Below, one piece after another: positions 1 through 5,072 of a DNA stretch of 5,072 nucleotides (within the stretch, counting starts at the first letter, position 1; each line of letters begins with the position of its first letter). Origin of the DNA: a bacterium (GTDB lineage: Bacteria > Vulcanimicrobiota > CADAWZ01). Location of the stretch: the NCBI GenBank assembly GCA_024409025.1, contig JAKSUM010000121.1, positions 1-5,072 of the forward strand. Direction: 5' to 3'. A program made the position numbers and the translations under genes. The notes below the pieces were generated by a model that saw only the letters and a list, made by a program, of their open reading frames with translations, did no database searches and was not told the DNA's origin.

Positions 1-747
1 GGGGAGGGTGAGAATCCTGGGGCCTCTATCTGTAAGAGCCACAGTATGTTCGAAATGCGCCGACTTCTTGCCGTCAGCTGTTATAACCGTCCATCCGTCA
101 TCCAGAAAAATGACATCATAAACACCGGCATTTATCATCGGCTCGATTGCGAGCACCAGCCCCTTTTTAAGTGCCATGCCTCTTCCGGCCTTCCCGAAAT
201 TAGGAACCGACGGATCTTCGTGCATAGCTCTTCCGATTCCGTGTCCGACAAGATCTCTAACAACAGAGAAACCGCGTCCTTCGGCATATTCCTGCACAGC
301 ATGCGATATGTCTCCGAGACGGTTTCCTTCAACGAACTGGGCGATTCCTTTATAAAGAGCCTCTTTTGTCGTATTCAGAAGCTTCAAATCTTCAGGATCC
401 GGATTGTCTCCAACAAGGACGCTAAGGGCTGAATCAGAACAATGGCCCTTGTAGAACGCTCCCATATCAAAGCTGACCAGATCGCCTTTTTTAATTTTTC
501 TCTTGCCGGGGATTCCATGAACGACCTGCTCATTTATCGAAACAGTAATCGTTTTAGGATAGCCGTTATAATTTTTGAAAGCGGGAACCGCTCCCATTTT
601 TTTTATCATAGATTCAGCCATTCTGTCAAGATCATTCACGCAAATTCCTTCCTGACAATTTTTAGCAAGTTCCTGAAGGACAGCTGCCGTAATAGTGCCA
701 GAATGACGCATCCACTTTATATCATCATCGGATTTAAGATTAACCAT
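1..747 (-). CDS. map: Type I methionine aminopeptidase (3' end cut by window edge)
   Basis: Cytosolic metalloprotease that removes the initiator methionine from nascent proteins. The minus strand is open from ATG at 747-745 to base 1 (249 codons, no stop), and the family is usually about 250-265 residues, so only a few C-terminal residues are missing. The five metal ligands of the pita-bread fold are visible: D94 (VSFDMG), D105 (CSDSA), H169 (VGHGIGR), E202 (AIEPM) and E233 (HFEHT). The catalytic/substrate histidines H77 (VVHGIP) and H176 (MHEDP) are present, as is W219 (DDGWTV). The pocket segment around NYNGYPKT has Phe57 and Thr68 where E. coli has Cys59 and Cys70. No N-terminal SEC-C zinc domain is present. 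The gene has its own promoter and is not beside secY, adk or infA within the window, so it may be a stand-alone copy. The Shine-Dalgarno candidate AGGAAAG (766-760) sits rather far, about 12 nt, from the ATG. Family assignment is near certain; the exact start is slightly less so. Confidence 0.97.
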   Translation of the reverse strand, partial: MVNLKSDDDIKWMRHSGTITAAVLQELAKNCQEGICVNDLDRMAESMIKKMGAVPAFKNYNGYPKTITVSINEQVVHGIPGKRKIKKGDLVSFDMGAFYKGHCSDSALSVLVGDNPDPEDLKLLNTTKEALYKGIAQFVEGNRLGDISHAVQEYAEGRGFSVVRDLVGHGIGRAMHEDPSVPNFGKAGRGMALKKGLVLAIEPMINAGVYDVIFLDDGWTVITADGKKSAHFEHTVALTDRGPRILTLP

Positions 748-785
748 TAAAAAACGCTTCTTTCCTGTCAATCCGTTTTGCAGAG

Positions 786-802
786 AGCCTTTCAAAAAGG
801 CT
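786..802 (-). repeat. Perfect 7-bp inverted repeat in the map leader
   Basis: AGCCTTT and AAAGGCT are separated by three bases and would form a hairpin about 15 nt into the predicted map transcript. No T-run follows on either strand, so it does not look like an intrinsic terminator. It could stabilise the 5' end of the message or be incidental; nothing in it matches a riboswitch or T-box that I recognise. Confidence 0.45.
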
Positions 803-823
803 GTTTCAAACATCTGCCGATAA

Positions 824-852
824 AGTATATCTTTTTTTTAATAATGAGTCAA
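824..852 (-). promoter_or_regulatory. map: Sigma-70-type promoter for map
   Basis: On the minus strand, TTGACT (852-847) is followed by a 17-bp spacer and TATACT (829-824). This is five of six matches to each consensus box at the optimal spacing. Transcription would start near 817, leaving a leader of about 70 nt before the map ATG at 747. The spacer is AT-rich and contains an A-run. The position directly upstream of a housekeeping gene fits a strong constitutive promoter. This is read from sequence only. Confidence 0.8.
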
Positions 853-859
853 GATCATT
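843..859. promoter_or_regulatory. Short dyad over the map -35 region (possible operator)
   Basis: AATGA and TCATT flank a 7-base centre and overlap the map -35 box at 847-852. The right arm also touches the poor -35 position of the candidate promoter facing the other way. A repressor or activator bound here could influence both divergent genes. The arms are only 5 bp in AT-rich DNA, so chance occurrence is a real possibility. Confidence 0.2.
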
Positions 860-886
860 CGAAAAAAAAATTACCTGTTTTATAAT
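858..886 (+). promoter_or_regulatory. Candidate promoter for the Fe-S flavoprotein gene
   Basis: A perfect TATAAT -10 box lies at 881-886. At 17-bp spacing the -35 position reads TTCGAA, only three matches to TTGACA, so the promoter may be weak or need an activator. A start near 893 would give an AT-rich leader of about 80 nt. A second TATAAT at 941-946 has no recognisable -35 partner and is less likely. The intergenic stretch 748-973 contains no supportable gene. Confidence 0.5.
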
Positions 887-973
887 TCAAAAACAAACGC
901 ATAAAAGGAAGAAATAAAAAGATACAGAAGATAGACAGATTATAATCATATATTAAATCGCAGGCATAAAATA

Positions 974-3900
974 ATGAAAATAACAATAAACGGAATTCAA
1001 TACGATTCAGCGGAAGGCATGACGATCCTTGAAGCTGCGGAAAAATCAGCGGACATAAAGATACCGGCCTTATGCCATGACAGCAGGACATCACATACAG
1101 CCTCCTGCTTCCTCTGCTGCGTTGAAGACGCATCGACAGGAAAGCTCCTGCCGGCATGCTCGTCTGAAATAAAAGAAGGCATGTCTATACTGACAGACTC
1201 ACCGTCAGTAATTAAATCAAGAAAAGAATGCCTTTCGCTTCTTCTCTCAGAACACTGCGGAAACTGCGTAAGCCCATGCTCGGCAGCATGCCCTGCCGGA
1301 ATAGACGTGCAGGGATACCTGTCGCTTGCAAAGGAAGGAAAATTTTCGGAAGCCCTTGAGCTTATAACAGAAAGGAATCCCCTTCCCTCGGTATGCGGCA
1401 GGGTATGCGTAAAATTCTGTGAAAAGAAATGCCGCAGAAGACTCATAGACGCATCCGTAGCAATAAATGCCGTAAAAAGAACATCAGCCGACTGCGGAAA
1501 AAGAATAATTTCCGCAGCAAAAGGGAAAAAAGGCAAAGCCGCAGTAATAGGCGGAGGACCTGCTGGGCTTTCTTTTGCATTCTACGCATCAAAAGAAGGC
1601 TACGAAACGACAATATTCGAGGCAATGCCAAAAGCCGGAGGCCTGCTTAGATACGGTATCCCCTCTTACAGGCTTCCAAGGCGCATACTTGACATGGAAA
1701 TATCGGAGATAGAAAAAGCCGGAGTCAATATAAAGACAGGGACAAGAGTCGGCACGGACATATCTTTTGAAGAAATAAGAAAAAGCCATGATATCGTATT
1801 CATAGCTTCAGGAGCCTGGAAGCCCTCCCCGGCCGGAATGGAAAACGAAAATGCAGGAAACGTGACAGACGCAATAAACTTCCTGTCAAAAACAGAGCTC
1901 GGGGAAATAAAGGAGCTTAAGGGTAAAGCCGTCATAATAGGAGGAGGCAACAGCGCAATGGATGCGGCAAGGACTGCCGTAAGGCTGGGCGCTGAAGAGA
2001 CAGCCGTCCTTTACAGAAGAACCAAGGAGGATATGCCGGCAGATCCCGAGGAGATTGAGGATGCGGAAAAAGAGGGCGTGAAATTCATCTTCCTTGCATC
2101 TCCCAAGAAAGCGATTACAGGAGAAGACGGAAGCATAAAATCCCTTGAATGTATAAGAATGAAACAGGGAGAAATGGATTCCAAGGGCAGAAGAAGCGTT
2201 TCGGCAGAAGAAAACTCCGAATTTATAATAGAATGCTCCCATGTAATAGTCGCAGCAGGCCAAAAATGCGCTCCGGACTTTCTTAAAGGCTACGAAAATA
2301 TTCTTGACAGAGGCAGAATTATAACCGAAGGGGCATCGCAGAAGACATCCGAAGACGGCATTTATGCCGGCGGTGACGCAGTAAGCGGGCCTGCTACAGT
2401 AATAGAGGCGATAGCGGCCGGAAGAAGGGCCGTATTCGGAGACGACAGAAAAAAAGGAGTATCCTTCTGCATAGGGACCGGCACATTCGAGAAATCGAAC
2501 GCCTGCCGTTCAAACAGGGCTGAAGCCAAAAAGCTGCCTCCGGAAACGGCATCAAAATCATTTGAAGAGGCAGAGGAAAGCCTAAGCAGACTTGAAGCCT
2601 CTGAAGAATGCTCAAGATGCCTTAAATGCGGATGCGGCGCATATGACAAATGCCTGCTGCGCAAGTATTCTGAAGAATATGGAGCATTATCATCGAAAAA
2701 TCCTGAAGATACTGGAAAAAAGCAAATGACAGAAGAACTGGGAAGCGAATATATAATATTTGATCCGGCAAAGTGCATACTCTGCCAAAAATGCATAAAG
2801 ACCTGCGAAAGAGCCTCTGGAAGATACATACCCGGCCTTATAAACAGAGGATATGACTCTGTAATAGGGTTCGGCGGCGGAAAGAAGCTTTCGGAAACAG
2901 AATGCATATCATGCGGAAACTGTGCCGACTCATGCCCTGCCGGAGCTCTTCAGAATGCAGGAGCAAAGCCATATTCAAAAGAATCTGCCGGCACCTGCAT
3001 ACTCTGCGGCGGACTCTGCGACATAAAGATAAAGAGCGGATACGGTCATGTTTCCGTCACGTCAGCAAGAAATTCCGAAAATCCGTATTCGGACTACATA
3101 TGCAAAAGAGGAAGAAACGAGCTTCCATCATATTTTATGGAAAAGAAGCCGATGGAGGGCTCTTGCGATGTCTCCTATAAAAGAGCGGTCGAAGCTGCCG
3201 CAGAAGCAATAATGGCAGAAGGGGACGAATCGGCAATAGGAATTTTCGTATCCTCATATCTGTCGGACAGGGAAGCATATGCAGCAGTCAAGCTTGGAAA
3301 AGGAATCATAGGGACAGACTGTGTCATTCCATTCGATCTGGCCGAGGAAAGGGAATTTTCCTCAAAAAAGGCGCTAATTCCGATTCAGGCAGGGGCAGGA
3401 ATAGAGGAAATCAAAAATTCGGATCTAATATTCGCAGTATCAGGCAATATAGAAAAAACATGCCATAAAGCAGCGACAGCAATAAGAGAGGCTGTACTTG
3501 GAGGAGCAAGGCTTATATGCATAGGAACAGCAGAAGAAGGTCTGGAAAAATTTTCCGCTGCAGAGCTTGACTATGACATACCTGAAGAAGTAATAAAGCT
3601 TCTCGGGAATGATGATGAGACAATCGCCATGTTCAAAGAGAGAGGGACCAAGATAACAGCAGTATGTCCGGCATCCCATCTCGAATGCGCAAACAGCCTC
3701 GCGCTTCTTCTTAAGAAATGCAACTCCCTCAGCGGAGAAGGGAAAGGACTGGTCATAGTAAACAGCGGAGCAAACACCTCCGGAGCAATAAGGATGGGCG
3801 CCTTCCCAGGACTTCTCCCAGGAGGACTCGGATATGACAACAAGAGGGCGGCGGAAATATACCTCAAGAGCTGGAAGCGCGAAGCCCTTCCTGAAGAATG

Positions 3901-4252
3901 CAAAGGCAAAAGCTCAATAAGGACAGGAATATTCATTGGAGAAATGCCTTCAAAGGGAATGTTCAGAAAGCTTGAAAAGACGATACTTATATCGGCATCA
4001 GCTCCGACGGAAGACAATATGCCCGATGTATTCATCCCATTCAGTCTCACAGAAGGGATTATGACAGGTCCTGACGGCAGAAAGAGAGCCTCAAAGAACG
4101 CAGATAATGACGGCAGCAAAGCCCTAACGTCAGTCCTTGCGGATATCGCTGACGCCCTTGGCAAGAACAATGCCTCAATAATGAGAATCGAAGACAAGTT
4201 TGAAAGACATGCGTTAAGCGGAAATATCATAGTTTATAACGCAAAAGAGTAA
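974..4252 (+). CDS. NuoG/GltD-type fused multi-iron-sulfur flavoprotein oxidoreductase
   Basis: Predicted soluble NAD(P)H-linked electron-transfer protein of 1092 residues with 45 cysteines. Domains in order: NuoG-type [2Fe-2S] (1-75; C34, C45, C48, C62); GltD-type N-terminal Fe-S domain (95-153; C95, C98, C102, C106, C141, C145, C149, C153); FAD and NAD(P)H Rossmann folds (188-490; VIGGGPAGL, IIGGGNSAMD, YRRTKEDMP, GGDAVSGPATVIEAI); Cys cluster 546-560; double [4Fe-4S] ferredoxin (C601-C611, C644-C654); NuoG/FDH-type [4Fe-4S] (C675, C678, C682, C710, then KRGR); degenerate molybdopterin-oxidoreductase fold (about 720-1092). It has no signal peptide or membrane segment. ATG 974 is the only start after the in-frame stop at 932; the ribosome site is weak (CAGG, 961-964). 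It is monocistronic, with a terminator at its end. The GltD module implies NAD(P)H:flavin chemistry; partner and direction are unknown. It is not glutamate synthase itself (no large subunit in the window), not an [FeFe] hydrogenase (no H-cluster motifs), and probably not an active formate dehydrogenase. Confidence 0.9.
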   Translation: MKITINGIQYDSAEGMTILEAAEKSADIKIPALCHDSRTSHTASCFLCCVEDASTGKLLPACSSEIKEGMSILTDSPSVIKSRKECLSLLLSEHCGNCVSPCSAACPAGIDVQGYLSLAKEGKFSEALELITERNPLPSVCGRVCVKFCEKKCRRRLIDASVAINAVKRTSADCGKRIISAAKGKKGKAAVIGGGPAGLSFAFYASKEGYETTIFEAMPKAGGLLRYGIPSYRLPRRILDMEISEIEKAGVNIKTGTRVGTDISFEEIRKSHDIVFIASGAWKPSPAGMENENAGNVTDAINFLSKTELGEIKELKGKAVIIGGGNSAMDAARTAVRLGAEETAVLYRRTKEDMPADPEEIEDAEKEGVKFIFLASPKKAITGEDGSIKSLECIRMKQGEMDSKGRRSVSAEENSEFIIECSHVIVAAGQKCAPDFLKGYENILDRGRIITEGASQKTSEDGIYAGGDAVSGPATVIEAIAAGRRAVFGDDRKKGVSFCIGTGTFEKSNACRSNRAEAKKLPPETASKSFEEAEESLSRLEASEECSRCLKCGCGAYDKCLLRKYSEEYGALSSKNPEDTGKKQMTEELGSEYIIFDPAKCILCQKCIKTCERASGRYIPGLINRGYDSVIGFGGGKKLSETECISCGNCADSCPAGALQNAGAKPYSKESAGTCILCGGLCDIKIKSGYGHVSVTSARNSENPYSDYICKRGRNELPSYFMEKKPMEGSCDVSYKRAVEAAAEAIMAEGDESAIGIFVSSYLSDREAYAAVKLGKGIIGTDCVIPFDLAEEREFSSKKALIPIQAGAGIEEIKNSDLIFAVSGNIEKTCHKAATAIREAVLGGARLICIGTAEEGLEKFSAAELDYDIPEEVIKLLGNDDETIAMFKERGTKITAVCPASHLECANSLALLLKKCNSLSGEGKGLVIVNSGANTSGAIRMGAFPGLLPGGLGYDNKRAAEIYLKSWKREALPEECKGKSSIRTGIFIGEMPSKGMFRKLEKTILISASAPTEDNMPDVFIPFSLTEGIMTGPDGRKRASKNADNDGSKALTSVLADIADALGKNNASIMRIEDKFERHALSGNIIVYNAKE

Positions 4253-4283
4253 AAAAACGCCCCTTTTTAGGGGCGTTTTTTTT
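4251..4283 (+). terminator. Intrinsic terminator, probably bidirectional, at the end of the flavoprotein gene
   Basis: CGCCCC (4258-4263) pairs with GGGGCG (4270-4275); one further T-A pair closes a TTTT loop. The stem is flanked by seven A on the left and eight T on the right. The T-run terminates the plus-strand gene; the A-run reads as a U-run on the minus strand, so it could also stop transcripts from the convergent gene. The first A residues belong to the TAA stop codon at 4250-4252, so termination starts right at the end of translation. Confidence 0.95.
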
Positions 4284-4360
4284 ACTCTCAAATATCATGC
4301 TTACTGACTGCAGCGGGCAAATCCGAATGCGAAAAGCATTTTATCCTTATGTAAAACAAA

Positions 4361-4391
4361 GAAAAAAGCCTGAAGACATTTGTCTTCAGGC
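4361..4391 (-). terminator. Intrinsic terminator of the HAD-family gene
   Basis: GCCTGAAGACA (4368-4378) and its exact reverse complement (4381-4391) give a 10- to 11-bp stem with a 2- to 4-base loop. On the minus strand it is followed by TTTTTTC and further T-rich sequence. It lies 39 nt past the stop codon of the minus-strand gene. The 84 bases between this and the other terminator (4284-4367) hold no gene or motif I can support. Confidence 0.93.
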
Positions 4392-4406
4392 ATATCTTTA
4401 ACAGCA

Positions 4407-4424
4407 AAACGCCTATTAAACGCC
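4407..4424. repeat. Short direct repeat AAACGCC x2
   Basis: Two copies of AAACGCC (4407-4413 and 4418-4424) are 11 bp apart, about one helical turn, between the HAD-gene stop codon and its terminator. The location in a 3' untranslated region and the short length make a function doubtful. Confidence 0.3.
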
Positions 4425-4430
4425 AACACG

Positions 4431-5072
4431 TCATTTCCAGATTTTCCTTGAAGGATCTATCCTCCTAACATTTTCACCGTAAATCGTCTTAAAATCATTC
4501 TTCATGGAGACTGGAATCCATCCGTATCTTCGGCATGCATCCTTCATCGACGATTCAAGCCTCTGATTGGCAAATTCCCTTTCATTGTCATCCGCAATAA
4601 GGCAGAATGCCAGGCTCTTATATTTATTCCCGAACACCGCATAATTAAGCATTGAGGAATCGCCCATTGTGTTTCCGAAAGCAAGAACAGGTTTTCTTCC
4701 AATCTCGCGGACAATATTTGAGACTTTAGAGATATAGGTGTTCTTGCGGATAAAATGACCTCTGCAAACCCTGTCGCCTTCCTGCAGGATATAATAAAGG
4801 TCATCCTTTTTATTACCGGAGGCAATATATTCGAATTCGGCGCCAATGCATTTTGACGGATCTATGATGCCTTTAAGCAGAGTTCTCAATATCTGCCTGT
4901 CGGTGCCTGACACCACATAGACATCAAACTTCCTACTGCGCAGATACGAGACAACCTCCACCATCGGCAGATAAAAAGCCTCAGAATGCTTCATATTAGT
5001 AAAATTCAAAGACGGCCTTGATATAAATCCGCTCACATATGCGTCATAATCCTCAAGAGGCATGCCATAGAA
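4431..5072 (-). CDS. HAD-superfamily phosphatase-like protein (N-terminus outside the window)
   Basis: The minus strand is open from the right edge to TGA at 4433-4431 (213 residues visible). An ATG at 5063-5061 exists, but the frame stays open upstream (Phe-Tyr-Gly before it) and the nucleophile motif DxDx(T/V) is absent, so the real start lies beyond the window. Numbering from that internal Met, HAD motif II is VVSGTD with S52, motif III is K113 (SKVSNI) and motif IV is AFGNTMGDSSM with N131 and D135. The arrangement resembles phosphoserine-phosphatase-like HAD hydrolases, with a cap preceding the PMVEVVSYLRSR helix. The C-terminal part (GWIPVSMKNDF, TIYGENVRRIDP) resembles a group I recall from Gram-positive anaerobes annotated only as haloacid dehalogenase-like hydrolases. 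The substrate cannot be deduced, and a signal peptide cannot be judged. It is convergent with the flavoprotein gene and has its own terminator. Confidence 0.88.
   Translation of the reverse strand, partial: FYGMPLEDYDAYVSGFISRPSLNFTNMKHSEAFYLPMVEVVSYLRSRKFDVYVVSGTDRQILRTLLKGIIDPSKCIGAEFEYIASGNKKDDLYYILQEGDRVCRGHFIRKNTYISKVSNIVREIGRKPVLAFGNTMGDSSMLNYAVFGNKYKSLAFCLIADDNEREFANQRLESSMKDACRRYGWIPVSMKNDFKTIYGENVRRIDPSRKIWK

Noticed and set aside
46..750. Two plus-strand open frames (46-432 and 442-750)
   Set aside because: They lie antisense to the methionine aminopeptidase gene, whose catalytic residues are all in place on the minus strand; their translations show no recognisable domain.
997..4230. 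Several long antisense open frames inside the central gene, such as 997-1536, 2362-2907 and 3571-4230 on the minus strand
   Set aside because: They mirror the codon pattern of the real plus-strand gene, have no family motifs, and overlap a continuous conserved 1092-residue protein.
2996..4249. An active formate dehydrogenase or other Mo/W enzyme
   Set aside because: There is no in-frame TGA (Sec), no Cys in the expected catalytic context, and no C-terminal pterin-binding domain.
974..4252. An [FeFe] hydrogenase, suggested by the N-terminal ferredoxin pattern
   Set aside because: The H-cluster motifs (TSCCPxW-like and partners) are absent; the C-terminal part matches the NuoG/FDH fold instead.
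4326..4340. A small hairpin AATGC-GAAAA-GCATT between the two terminators
   Set aside because: The stem is only 5 bp, with no U-run or conserved context; likely chance.
4431..5063. A complete 210-residue HAD protein starting at the ATG at 5063
   Set aside because: The nucleophile motif I is missing and the frame remains open to the window edge, so this ATG is internal.
1..5072. CRISPR arrays, insertion sequences, tRNA or rRNA genes
   Set aside because: No spaced repeat array, terminal inverted repeats with transposase, or cloverleaf/rRNA signature was seen on either strand.

Overview
The window holds three protein-coding genes. One is complete and very large; the other two run off the window edges. 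Both ends of the central gene are bounded by clear transcription signals. The central protein carries many oxygen-sensitive-looking Fe-S sites. Base composition is moderate to AT-rich, with AGA/ATA codons common, and both edge proteins resemble sequences I associate with gut or anaerobic Bacillota. I therefore infer a strict anaerobe, most likely a clostridial-type bacterium; this is an inference from style, not a proven taxonomy.

Left (1-747, minus strand): type I methionine aminopeptidase, with all five metal ligands and the catalytic histidines present. The gene is cut by the window edge only a few residues before its expected end. It is served by a near-consensus sigma-70-type promoter (TTGACT, 17 bp, TATACT) in the 226-bp divergent intergenic region, which also holds a perfect TATAAT facing the other way, a short dyad and a hairpin in the map leader.

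Centre (974-4252, plus strand): a 1092-residue multi-cofactor redox protein. From N to C terminus it has a NuoG-type [2Fe-2S] domain, a complete GltD-like Fe-S/FAD/NAD(P)H module, a Cys-rich linker, a double [4Fe-4S] ferredoxin domain, a NuoG/formate-dehydrogenase-type [4Fe-4S] domain, and a shortened molybdopterin-oxidoreductase-like fold without a recognisable active-site Cys/Sec or a C-terminal cofactor domain. It looks like a NuoG/HydA-type electron wire into which a GltD NADPH:flavin module has been inserted, so one polypeptide could pass electrons between NAD(P)H and ferredoxin or another partner. It is transcribed alone, with a terminator beginning inside its stop codon. No NuoE/NuoF, hydrogenase or formate dehydrogenase partner lies in the window.

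Right (4431-5072, minus strand): the C-terminal part of a HAD-superfamily phosphatase-like protein, convergent with the central gene and followed by its own strong terminator. The 178-bp convergent gap therefore holds two intrinsic terminators back to back.

The three genes are in three separate transcription units and show no evident shared pathway. The fused Fe-S flavoprotein is the item most worth following up.
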